This document shows, in pieces, positions 28,801-38,700 of a stretch of 64,000 bases of DNA. The position numbers and the translations under genes are program-made. The stretch comes from Pampus argenteus. Its lineage: Eukaryota > Chordata > Actinopteri > Scombriformes > Stromateidae. Within the stretch, counting starts at the first letter, position 1. Each line of letters starts with the position of its first letter. Location: contig CM072864.1 in assembly GCA_036937835.1 (NCBI GenBank), positions 2,825,001 through 2,889,000 on the forward strand, written 5' to 3'. Below the pieces are notes generated by a model. The model was given only the letters and a program-made list of their open reading frames with translations. It made no database searches and was not told the origin of the DNA.

Positions 28801-31800
28801 GCTTTTCTTTTTCACGCTTTACTGTTAAACATTCTGTATTTTTTTCTCGTTATAACAGCATAGCCTCTGCTACAATATGCAACCTACAGTATACTACAAT
28901 AAAAAAAAAATCATTTCCTGTTTTGTCCCACATTACCGAGGTCCTCCGTGTCGTCCTCTTCTATTCCAATGCCCTCTGCCAGCTCTTTCTGTTTGCGGTA
29001 ATCCAGCAGAAACTGGGAGATGTTGAAGACTTCCTGGTCGGTGGAGGTCTGCTTGTGTCTGGTGGTGGTGTTACTACAACTGGCAGGAAACCACCGGGCT
29101 AAATGAAGGAAAACAAGAACACAGGTTAGACATGAGTTATGTGGAAGTGGTAATACGCCCCATATCTCCATCAAGCGTCAGGACTGTGATGCCTTTTATG
29201 TTTTCGTTTTCTCCCGAGCACCTAAATGCTTCAGAGAGCTGCAGAATGTTTAACCTTTAAATTTAGATGAAATATGCAGTGTAATGTGATGGTTGCACTA
29301 CTGACTATATCTCATATGCAAGTCACAAAACATTTTGTGACTTGCATGACGCTTGATGGTATAGTACAGTATGAGCAAAGTCACATACTGAAGATAAGAT
29401 ACTCATTTTGTTCCTTATCCTTTTTCACCCTCGGAGGATGATGATAAATGAGTTTACGTCGCTTCTGAAATCTGAAATCTCACCGAGCGCCTTCACGAGT
29501 GCGTGCAGCACAGAGCAGAACAGAGCGGCTGTGTGGTCGTAGCTGAGATCCAGAGCCGTCAACACATCCTGAACGATATCCCCAACCAGAGGCAGCAGGC
29601 TGCGGTCAGAGTGAGTCAGCATCACTGTCAACACTCGTGGAGCCTGGCCAACAGGACAGGAACAGAATGAAATACATGTTCACCTGGATGATGGATTCAA
29701 CGAATGTGGGGTTTTGTAGTTCTAGTCTAACAAGATGATAAATTAGATCTTCTCTGCCTCACATACTAGAGATTTCAACTTAACCCTTTTCTCATTTAAA
29801 CTCTATTGTGCATTTTGACAACGTCACCTTTACCTGTGGATGCTGGCTGAGCCTCTGCAGGTTGAGCGATATGTCATTGAGCAGGTAGTCTGAGTTTTCA
29901 TTGATCAGATCCTTCAGAGACGGGTAGCCACAGGCCTTACTGATGTCCCACATGGAGCCCAGCGCTGCCTGGCTGACCAGAAGTGTCTCCTCCCCGGCTT
30001 TCTCCAGCACAGGGTACAGTGATGTCATCAGCAAAGGACGGAAGTCACGCCCGAGGGCTTCAGCGAAGTAGGCGACGCCCTCCAGCTGGATACACAGCTG
30101 CCAGATGTTGCTGTTGAGCTGGTGGATTGTGGAGGTGGATGAGGAGGCAGATGTGGAAGGGATCACTTGGAGGTTGGAGTTAGCATCGGTGTTGCTGGAT
30201 ATGGAGAGAAGTCTGGTTGGACTGAGCAGCTACAGAAAGACAGAAGACAAATGTCATCATCATCATCTTATAGTCTGTTCTGTCTGTTCTGTCTCCATCT
30301 CCAGAGGGCCAAACCTTCCTTCTAACTAGTTTATATTTGTGAGAAATAGAGTCCTTTTCATGCTGTTGTGTGCCTGCGTGAGCACACATTTGAGCTGACA
30401 GAGACAAACTGCAAGTTTATCTATCTAACTAACACAGTCACGGTTAATCCAGCCTTGAAGGTTCAGAGCAGTTACTTGAAAGCCTGGAGCTGTTTCAGTC
30501 TGTTCAGGACAAAGCGATCAGCAATACTGTGAGTGAAGTGCAGATAAGTTTCTCAATAAAGCCCGGAGAGCTTCTCTTGGAATCAAGTGGTTTGACAAAC
30601 ATAAGCAAATATAAAAGAGAGCGTTGTGTATTATGGGCTGAGAACAGAGTCTAATATCACACCAGAAGGTTTACAGAATACAAAACGACATGTACAATTG
30701 TGAAATGACACATCAAAATATGTGTCTTCATACATCTGTTACATGTGATGATCTTTCCCACAGAGTTTGCTGATGCTCCACTATAGATAAGACATGAGAA
30801 AATCTAAAATATGAAACGATCCTCACCTGCTGATCCTGTCTGTCTCCGTCAGTCTCCACACTCACGGTGATCAAGTGCCAGTTGTTCAGACTGGTGTATT
30901 CCTCCATGACGGACGCCACTGCCGCTTTCAGGTCTTCCTGTGTGGCAGTGCGTCCCCGACCGTCACCGCCCAAATCCTGATCTTCTGTTGCCACGGCGAT
31001 GCCTGCAGCACCCCTGACGATCTCATTCAGTACCATGGCAGCCTGCTTTCTGTACGCTGAAGACTGCCGGTACAGATCCAGGAAGTGATCAGTCAGCAGG
31101 TAAATGTTGCCGTAGTAACCTACAGATACAAGATGGGACAGTATGTTGGATGTAATGGTACCAATACAGGCGTATACATCCAAAACAGCCCATTATCACT
31201 ATCCATAACCATTTTATATTCACTTTTAAATAAATTTGTATTGCATGCATACAGATAAGAAATGTCCATCAAACATCGCTCATACCTAATGTCCGACAGA
31301 TCTCCGTGAGCACAGAGAAGATCTTCTCATCTGTGAAGTAGAGAAAATGCTTCCTCTGTACGTGAGCAGAGTAGGAGCTTGTTTCTATGATGGCGCCGTA
31401 ACTTCTTTCTTCTACGATGCGAACATCCATGACATCAAGCTCCAGCACCTGTAAAAGAACACAAAACAACCGCAACGGATAAACTGTAACGTCTCTGGAC
31501 TCTGGTTTGAGTTTACTGCCATCACAGACTAAGGACAAGATCAGAAATCAGACTCTAGAAGGGGGTCTCATATAAAACTGCCAAATTATGTCAAAGTATG
31601 TATTCCCCCAGTTAGCATTTCGGCTTTGTCTCGACCCGTTTTTAACTGATTTAACTTTTCATCTTTTAAAATGCTTAAATACTATGATTATATAATTATC
31701 CAATTAACAAAAGGTTATTTTGTCTTTTATGGCAACGCTTGTAAAGAATAACTATAAGTATACTTGTGTTGTGTTGTGGTTTGTGCATGCCAAATTGTGT

Positions 31801-33659
31801 GAGCGCAGGTTTAAGTTTATGCAATACTCGTCATTGTCATTACATACAGTGTCAGTCGAAACTTTGGACACACCTTCCCGTTCACTGACAGCTATGAAAC
31901 CATGTTATTTCCAATCATGCAGAATATTAAGTATAATCCGATAGCCCGGTTGTTGCCATTACCTGCATCAAAGCTTTGGAAATCCTGTCGAGATGTGCAG
32001 CTGAGTTCAGCACCACAGAAACCAGCGGTCCCAGGATTTTTAAATAACCCAGAAAGACGTTGAGGACGAACAGCTTCTTCTGGTCATCGGAGGTCCTCAT
32101 GACTCTGGGTAGGGACGTGGCTAAAGAGTGGAGATTCTCTGACAACACATCAGTGAAGGTGTGACTGCTGCTGCTGTTTTTACCTGTAATATCACTGCTG
32201 CTCTGATTTCTATGTGATACCTGTCTGAGAGCGACCTCACACCTAAAGGAGAGGAGAAAAGAAAAAAAGGACTGATTATTAACTGGGGTTTTTTTCTCAC
32301 AAAAAATGTTAAACAAATCAAAACAAATCAAACCTCTCTCTGACTCTAGGCTCTTCATCGTTTACTGCTCCCACCAGTGCTTCCAGTAGCAGCCCAACAC
32401 ACTCTCCCAGCGACAGGCTACACCTGGCCAGCAGGAGGTCAGCCAGCTCCACCATCTCCAGCCGAACCCTCCAGTGCTGGTGGGCCGAGGTGCAGGCGAT
32501 GATCTTCTTCAGCAGCGCAGACAGTTTCCCTGAGGTGCTCTTTACCCAGTCTTGTGTTCGGTGGACCACCAGCTGTCCGATCCTCCCCAGGTCTGGTGAA
32601 GGAGTCTTCCAGGGCTCGCTGGATTGAAGCTGGGCATCTTCCATGACAAATCCTACGGTCCTGGACCAAATCTGAATGACAATAAGAGTGAAAAGAGATG
32701 ATGATGATGATGTGTGGCAGGAACAAATTGTTGTATTACTGCTGCTTATTGCTAAGTCAGCGTGCTTGATTTGAGGATTTCTCTGCTTTTCTCTGTTTTA
32801 TTATCATTGTAAATTAAATATTTTTGATGGATTCTGACAAAACACTGTGTGCATTTTAAGATGTCTCCATTTACCAGGAAAATAGATTTGTCAATAATTA
32901 TGATTAAGAGCTGAGAGCGAGTTGATACTGTACCTTGATGGCCCTGACAGTGACTGCATGGCCTTGTCTCAGATCTCCTGTAATGATCCTGGCTACAGCC
33001 ATAGTGATCCCAGGTAGAAATGAAGCCATGGTGCTGCCTATAGCACATTGCTCCTCTGAGGATGGAGTTACATGCTCCTGAGTGCAGTCACACTGCAGAG
33101 TTAAAGCCTGGAGGCACTTCAAGGCTGCTGCCTGTATATGTCGAGATTTCTCCTTCTCTCCTATAGTCAGCAACAGTGATACAGCAGCTCCCAGCCCGGG
33201 CAGCATAATTGGGTCAAAGAGTTTGAAGATTATATCACCATAAGCAGCATGAAGCAGAGCATCCAGACACCTCAGCACAGACGATTTCAACTCCTCTGAC
33301 GTTTCTGCAGGTTTACCAGGATCGGTTGGAGAGCAGAGGCAGAGGCAGAGCTCTGAGAGGAGGTCGTGGAGGGTTTTCCAACTTTGGACACAAGTGTTCT
33401 CCAGGACATGGCTCATGGCTTCTGCTACAGCCTGCACCAATTTGTCCTTCTTGGGCCCGGGGACTTTGAGGACGAAGCGAAGTGGGAAGAGGACGTACTC
33501 TTGGAGCTGTTGCAAGGTGGCATCATCGACGTCTTTCAGCTGGGCACTCAGGGTCTCCACGTTGCTCACAGTGGGCTCACGAGTCAGCAGGACACAGGCC
33601 GGGCGCAGGTAGGCAAAAGCAATCTTTGGATCACTGATCTGAGCCATGGTTGGAGGCAT
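20411..33659 (-). CDS. TTI1: TTI1, TELO2-interacting protein 1 homolog (complete, 13 coding exons)
   Basis: Exons in transcript order: 33659-32934, 32671-32334, 32242-31963, 31448-31286, 31119-30827, 30229-29834, 29643-29484, 29098-28937, 28738-28587, 28358-28218, 27866-27662, 22211-22124, 20618-20411. All junctions have AG/GT and phase is kept throughout, giving 3312 nt, or 1103 aa (human about 1089). Family hallmarks include ENTCV and [12 protein letters not shown] (exon 1), [16 protein letters not shown] (exon 2), [13 protein letters not shown] (exon 5), [13 protein letters not shown] (exon 6), [10 protein letters not shown] (exon 9), [20 protein letters not shown] (exon 11), and [10 protein letters not shown] with [10 protein letters not shown] (exon 13). 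It is an alpha-helical HEAT-type scaffold with no catalytic site. Known role: with TELO2 and TTI2 it forms the TTT co-chaperone that, with HSP90, matures PIKK kinases (mTOR, ATM, ATR, DNA-PKcs, SMG1, TRRAP). I chose the first in-frame ATG after a TAA; a second ATG at 33647 (MAQIS) also resembles the human start. Intron 12 is unusually long (5.4 kb). Confidence 0.96.
21775..21855. repeat. Fragment of the 15350-15690 repeat family (tentative)
   Basis: TATTATCAGCTATATACTCC and ACAGTAAAAGTAGTCATTAT resemble, from memory, the middle and tail of the same percomorph repeat. It lies in TTI1 intron 12's downstream neighbour, intron 12 being 22212-27661, so this copy sits between exons 12 and 13. Confidence 0.35.
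22804..22832. repeat. (TC)n microsatellite
   Basis: About 14 TC units within a wider pyrimidine-rich stretch. Confidence 0.9.
24000..24150 (-). repeat. Dispersed fish repeat fragment, reverse orientation
   Basis: The sequence includes TGTGAGTCTACAGGCTGCTC, TTTAGCAGGTATAATGTTTT and GTGTTAGCATGCTAACATTT. From memory it matches, in reverse, the 3' half of a very abundant percomorph repeat whose other parts are seen at 53515-53880 and 6228-6265. Confidence 0.6.
24852..24918. repeat. (GGATCA)n hexanucleotide array
   Basis: About ten GGATCA units with one interruption (GGATCCACA) and one GGATCG variant. On the minus strand the repeat reads as alternating Asp-Pro, so the open frame there is repeat-driven. 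Confidence 0.9.
25522..25575. mobile_element. Tiny inverted-repeat element (possible deleted relative of the MITE at 48741-49071)
   Basis: TTAAAGCTGCA (25522-25532) and its exact reverse complement TGCAGCTTTAA (25565-25575) flank 32 bp of AT-rich sequence. The first ten bases match the terminal repeat of the element in CHRNA4 intron 2. Confidence 0.45.
25843..25883. repeat. (GT)n microsatellite
   Basis: About 19 GT units with one CT interruption, in the long TTI1 intron. Confidence 0.9.
27354..27365 (-). promoter_or_regulatory. CTCF-core match (candidate)
   Basis: GCCATCTAGTGG fits the reverse complement of the CTCF core at every position. It is in the same orientation as the matches at 8786 and 45138. 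It lies in a TTI1 intron, 300 bp from exon 11. Confidence 0.4.
29316..29347. repeat. Near-perfect 32-bp palindrome in a TTI1 intron
   Basis: The arms ATGCAAGTCACAAAA (29316-29330) and TTTTGTGACTTGCAT (29333-29347) are exact reverse complements separated by 2 bp. It lies in the intron between TTI1 exons 7 and 8. Confidence 0.95.
31845..31885. mobile_element. Terminal fragment of an old DNA transposon (tentative)
   Basis: CAGTGTCAGTCGAAACTTTG followed by GACACACCTTCCCGTTCA resembles, from memory, a common fish transposon terminus of the form 'cagtcaaaagtttggacacacc'. It lies in a TTI1 intron. No opposite terminus or transposase was found, so it is a relic. Confidence 0.4.
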
Positions 33660-33672
33660 CGCGACGACGGTC

Positions 33673-34123
33673 ACTTAAGTAAGGTGGTGCAGAGAGATAA
33701 ATGGGAGAAATTAGAATAAGACAGAAATTAACTTACATGAATTCGTCAATCATAGTTTGTTATGTAATCTGCAACGGTCACCTGCTATGTTGAATTTTGG
33801 AAAACTACACATTTGATCCAGTATAATGAGTGATACATATTTTATGAATGTATCATATTGTTATACAAGTTGATCAGTAAAAACTTTTTCATCATTATCA
33901 GTGATGCTGATGGTAATTATATACAATGCTTGTAATTATTATTAACTAGTAGCCCACAAACAGATGTAAAACCTTATTTAAGTGAGGAACCAGACAATAA
34001 CAATATGTTTCTACTATAATAGCAGCAGACACCTAGCTAGCATCGATGTAGTCAGATAGCTGCCAGCATGTTGCTAAGCAGCACTGCGGTAAATTACACA
34101 CGTTAATAAACACAAATCCTACC
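33673..34123 (-). other. TTI1 intron in the 5' untranslated region (inferred)
   Basis: On the minus strand an ATATGAAG/GTAGG donor ends at 34123 (exon side). A pyrimidine-rich stretch ending ACTTAAG precedes 33673, 14 nt before the TTI1 start codon. Joining the two would give a leader with the upstream frame ATG AAG TGA. This rests on splice-signal shape only. Confidence 0.4.
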
Positions 34124-34876
34124 TTCATATTTATTAAATCCACTGCGGCGAACAACAAGACCGCAGAAAAGATTTTATTTTAAAAAGAATAATCATAACA
34201 TGATGAAGTTACTGAACGCTGGCTAAATGTAAACGTCACACGTCTGCGTCGAACGTCGTATATATTTGACGTAATCAGCGTAAAGTGCATTAAATTGTCG
34301 TGATTGAACAAAAATAAACTTCAGGTTTTATCTTCACAATAAACACACAATGTAGGTTTGACAAAAAAAAGTACATATATATATATTGTGCTCTAATCGT
34401 GAGAATTTTGCTCTAAAAATTCCGAAGTTTAGTTGCTAAAAAAATTAAGAATATTAAACAGTTATCTGAAAATTATGTTTTTAATAATAAATACTCAGTC
34501 CTGTGTTTTACGGTTGATTACGCGATCATGTAAATATAACTTCAGGCACGAAGTTAGCTTAACAAAGGTTAGCTTCTTTATATACAGTTTACTGTCAAAA
34601 CAATAGACCTATATAGAAATATGTATATAGTCTATGGCCAAAACATTCATTCTCACAATATTGATTTTATTTTGAAAGTTAGTGTCCAGCGGAACCTCCA
34701 TCCACTTGTGCTAGCTTGATAGTGAACCGGCTAATGTTGTGACGGTTGGGTTTTCTCAGTTGTGTCTTTACGTAGCGATTTTTATTCGTGTATTTTCTTT
34801 ACAAAACACATCTTTTCGTGTCCATCACTTGTTTTATCGATGCAGTGGTGGTCAGACAGCTAACATAATAGCGAAG
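34124..34876. promoter_or_regulatory. Divergent TTI1 / ZGPAT promoter region
   Basis: The two genes are head to head with their likely 5' exons less than about 0.7 kb apart. A consensus-like TGACGTAA (34267-34274, CRE/ATF type) lies just upstream of TTI1. GTTAGC/GCTAAC pentamers recur on both sides (for example 34550-34575, 34710-34735 and 34895-34945). A possible ZGPAT leader-exon donor, GCGAAG/GTAATG, is at 34876. No TATA box is clearly placed. Confidence 0.55.
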
Positions 34877-35253
34877 GTAATGTTATTTTTATCATTAGCA
34901 GTTCCAAAGGTTAGCTTAAAGATGGCTAACAGTTAGCTAAAACTAGCTCCCATATACTGTGTACAGTAGCTGAGTTGGTGGCGTTAAATCTGATGATATA
35001 TAGACACAGACACGATACAGCAGCTTTGCGATAAGTTGTTGTAAAACAAAAACAGATGTATACATGTAGCTGTCATCGTTTCCTTATTTCCTAAACCTTA
35101 CGTCATAATATATGTCAATTTAATTAGTCAGTCAATGGCCACTAACAACAAATATTCAGAAAAGGAGTAACTATATTTTCATGCCCAACGACAAAGAATA
35201 AAAATTGCAGGAATAGATGAGTCTGATAAGTTGCTTCCACTTTAAATCCTCCA

Positions 35254-35287
35254 TCTTCTTCTTCTTCTTCTTCTTCATGTGTCCCAG
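35254..35287 (+). promoter_or_regulatory. (CTT)n pyrimidine tract and candidate 3' splice site before the ZGPAT start
   Basis: A CTT repeat leads into TGTCCCAG at 35280-35287, a plausible acceptor for ZGPAT's first coding exon. A second acceptor-like CTGCCCAG ends at 35320. Only the first choice puts the upstream ATG at 35295 into the mRNA. Confidence 0.4.
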
Positions 35288-35328
35288 GGGCTTGATGCCA
35301 CCCACTCTTATCCTGCCCAGCAGTCAGG

Positions 35329-38039
35329 ATGAATGAAGAAACTCTGGAGGCAGCCATCGCTACATATGTGGCCCAGTTGCAGCAGGTGGAGACGGCCCTG
35401 TCGGCTGGTCTGGACCCCTCTCAGCAGGAAGACCTGCTCAAACTGAAAGAGGACCTCAGTCAGCTGATAGAGCTCACCGAGGCCAGCCTGGTGTCTGTCA
35501 AAAAGAGTCAGCTTCTGGCCAGCCTCGAGGACAGCAACGGACTGCAGGCGTACACATCAGAGGCAACAGCGGCTGACACAAACAGTCCAAATGGTAGTTT
35601 CAGCGATCAGTTTTCTGCTTTCTACTCTGAGCTGGCCGAGCCTTCAGGTAGTAGCTCTGATACAAGAGAGAGGAAAGGTGGAGTAGAGAATGGTGAAAAG
35701 GAGGAGGAGGACGAGGAGGAAGAGGAAGAGGAGTATGAGGAAGATGCACTCAGCGGTACCAAAGTAAGAGCACCCTACCGGACAACGTGGGGGACACTGG
35801 AGTATCACAATGCCATGGTGGTGGGGTCAGAGCCGTCAGATGGAGAAGAGGCACAAGTCAGAGTGCTGTATGTCCACCCCACCCAGAAGTCTATGAAACC
35901 ATGTCCTTTCTACCTGGAGGACAAATGTCGCTTCCAGGATAATTGCAGGTAGAGTGCCATAGCTGTTAGTCTCTAAGGTTATTTGTGATTCTCTCTGTAG
36001 AGCATTTCCAAAAGTTTTTGTTTTTTTTTGTTGATTATAAGGTTTTCTCATGGTGAGGTGGTGTATGTGTCGGAGCTCAGAGAGTTCCTGGAGTGTGACC
36101 TCAGTAAACTTGAAGAAGGCTCCTCCTGCTTGGCGAGACATGAGGACGGCCTCTGGTACCCAGCCAAAATCACAGGTACTCATGCTACTGAAGCATTCTC
36201 TATAATCCCATAACAACCTTTAAATAGAAACGTAACACAATCAGATGGTAAACAAAGGTGGATAATTGTATCTTTTCTACATCAAATGCTTTCTCTCGAC
36301 GTAGACATCGACAGCGGTTTCTACACTGTGAAGTTTGACTCACTGCTGCTGAAAGATGTCGTGGTCGAGGCCGACTGTGTTATCCCGCCGTTGAGAGAAG
36401 ATGACCCGCTCTCCTCCGAGTCGGACCTGGACGATGAGTATGATGCAGCTTATGCAAAAGGTGCGTATGAATATGTGTAACCATTCCTGGGGTTAATCAG
36501 TATTTGAGCTAGTATTGAAAATGGTACCTAATATTCTACAGTTTGTTTTTCTGCTATTTGTCTCTTACTAAATAACTGAATCTTTCTGCTTTAATTTTCA
36601 CTTGTTACTCAACAGTTATGGACTCTGCTGTAGAATCCATCGTAACGTTAAATACTTCGAATTTTGGTGGCTGGGAGGCACATACCAGAGGCATCGGATC
36701 CAAGCTTATGCTGAAAATGGGATATGAATATGGGAAAGGTAAGTTTGTGAGTCACATTTTTAGATTCTGAATACACAATAAGCAGGAAAGTCCTGGTTGA
36801 AATTCCATTTAGCTTAAACTCTTTCAGGGTTCTTGTATTGTACATGTTTGCTTACTGGGACACTCCGAATAGAACGGAGCCGTTGTTATTGTGTGTAACA
36901 CTTGTGCTTTTTATACTGTGATGAGCAGCACTAATACAGATATTTATCATATTCTTAGGTGACATTAAAGTGGATGGAATCAGAATTTGATAGTAATTGT
37001 GAAACGATGATGGAATTTAATGTCGTTTTACCAGTATTCTTGCTTTTGTCAGTATAGAGACGTATAAAAGTCAAAAGTTATGCGTTTATCTTCATCACTC
37101 GGTGGTGTTTTGTTTTCTCAGGTTTAGGAAAGATGCAGGAGGGTCGAGTAGAGCCAGTGATGGCAGTGGTCCTACCCAAAGGTAAGTCTCTGGACCAGTG
37201 TGCCGAGTTAACCCAGAGACGCACCCAGAGCAAGGCTGCTAAAGATGGCACAACAACGGGCCGCCCAAAGAAACGCAGAAAGCCTCGAGTCTCCTCCGGA
37301 GGGCGCCGTACTGTTTTTGACTTTCTCAACCACAAACTAGGTAGCAATAGCACCAATTCTTCTGGAGGTGGCGCTGCTGTGCCATCAGCAGTAACAGGGG
37401 TGGAGGCGTACAGGGGAGGAAAAAGCACCAAGAGGAGTCTGAATGTGAAGCTGTTCCTGGCTGCTGAGCGGGTGTCCCAGACTGAGAGGGAGATCCAGAA
37501 ACTGACTGAGACACTCAGCAGACAGACGGGCAGGTCAGTGCTGGACTCAGTCTGTGTTCATTTATTCTACATCTCTACATGTGATCCAAATTCAGTGAAA
37601 GCGGGAACTGATTTGAAATGAAGACAAGACGTCATTAATAATCACATCAGACTCTTTGTCTCTTCCATTGAGGAACATGATAATACATACATAAATGCAT
37701 AATTTACGTGTGTATCATTGTTGTTTCCTGTGAAGTAAAGGTGTTATTAATAAAAAAGGGTCGTTGGGAGTTGTGTGTAAATGTAAATAAGGTGCGACAC
37801 ACGTTTCCGTGGCCAGCTCATTCTGGAAAGTGCAGCTAAGCCAACTTGTCTCCTCGTCTCTCCCAGCTTCCTAATTTATTTGTTGTTTGTGTGTGCAAAG
37901 GGACGCATCCAGAGTGAAGCAACTGGAAGAGAAGCTGTCAGCGGCCCGCCGGCTGTTGGCGCAGCAGAAAGCCCAGGAGCTGTCCATCCAGGGAGAGCAC
38001 AGGAAGGCAGACACACACAAGAAGATGACTGAGTTCTGA
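35329..38039 (+). CDS. ZGPAT: ZGPAT, CCCH zinc finger and G-patch domain protein (complete, 6 coding exons)
   Basis: Exons: 35329-35948, 36042-36175, 36305-36460, 36616-36738, 37122-37533, 37901-38039 (TGA). Phases match throughout, giving 1584 nt, or 527 aa (human about 531). Order of parts: an N-terminal helical region (QLQQVETALSAGLD) to about residue 70; an acidic Glu run at about 125-140; a CCCH finger with C192, C200, C206 and H210 (spacing 7-5-3); a Tudor-like domain at about 225-280; a G-patch from about W323 with GIGSKLMLKMGYEYGKGLGK; a basic stretch; and a C-terminal coiled coil ending in ADTHKKMTEF, identical to my memory of the human end. Known role: a nuclear DNA-binding repressor that recruits NuRD and represses EGFR, with splicing links through the G-patch. 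Exon 5 contains an internal perfect donor consensus at 37181/37182 that must be ignored to make the protein. Confidence 0.96.
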
Positions 38040-38700
38040 ACTCAGTTATCGCAAAGACTTGGAGGATAAAGGGAAGCGCTGCTTGCCTGGAATCAACTTT
38101 TGACCCTTGCCTACTGCCAGTTACACACTGTTTTTTTTTTCTTTTTTAAATTTAAACCATTTTTAGCATTATTTCTCACCTTGTCTTTTTGAGCTGACGG
38201 TGGAGCCAATTTTATGCAGAATGCATTTGTAAATTTTTTTTCAAAGACTGAGCAGTTTGCTGTCTGCACACAGATGTTTGGTTTTCAAGTTGTACGGTTT
38301 CACAATCATGTTACACGCTCATTTTTATTTGTAATGAACATTTTGTCTTTCTCAGCACTAAAAACTCTGTGTTTGGAGAATACGCTGTGCATTTTCCTTT
38401 CTTGACACTCACAACTTTTTACACAACTACACTCCGGTGTAAAGAAATGTTTCTCCACCACAGAATATTTAAAACTTGTAGAGAATTTCAGTCTTTGTTG
38501 TACTTTTCAAGGAAGTGTTGCGATCGTTCTGGCCACAGGCTGCCCCTGTGGTGAAAGCAGAATGCCTCAACTTTTCTGGCTGATTTTGAGTTGAGGGACC
38601 TTTTTCTGAGTTTTGAAGCCTTTTACCAGCTCATACACATCACCTTTTGAAGCTGCAGCTGTAACCTCTCTATTAAATAATGAATTTGGAGAGCAGCTTG
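38040..38700 (+). other. ZGPAT 3' untranslated region (extent inferred)
   Basis: T-rich sequence after the TGA stop. ATTAAA at 38672-38677 is followed by a GT-rich stretch (about 38695-38745), which fits a polyadenylation site. Confidence 0.5.

Noticed and set aside
32005..32026. TTCAGCACCACAG, a match to the left half of the REST/RE1 silencer
   Set aside because: The right half does not match and the sequence is TTI1 coding exon, so chance is the simpler reading.
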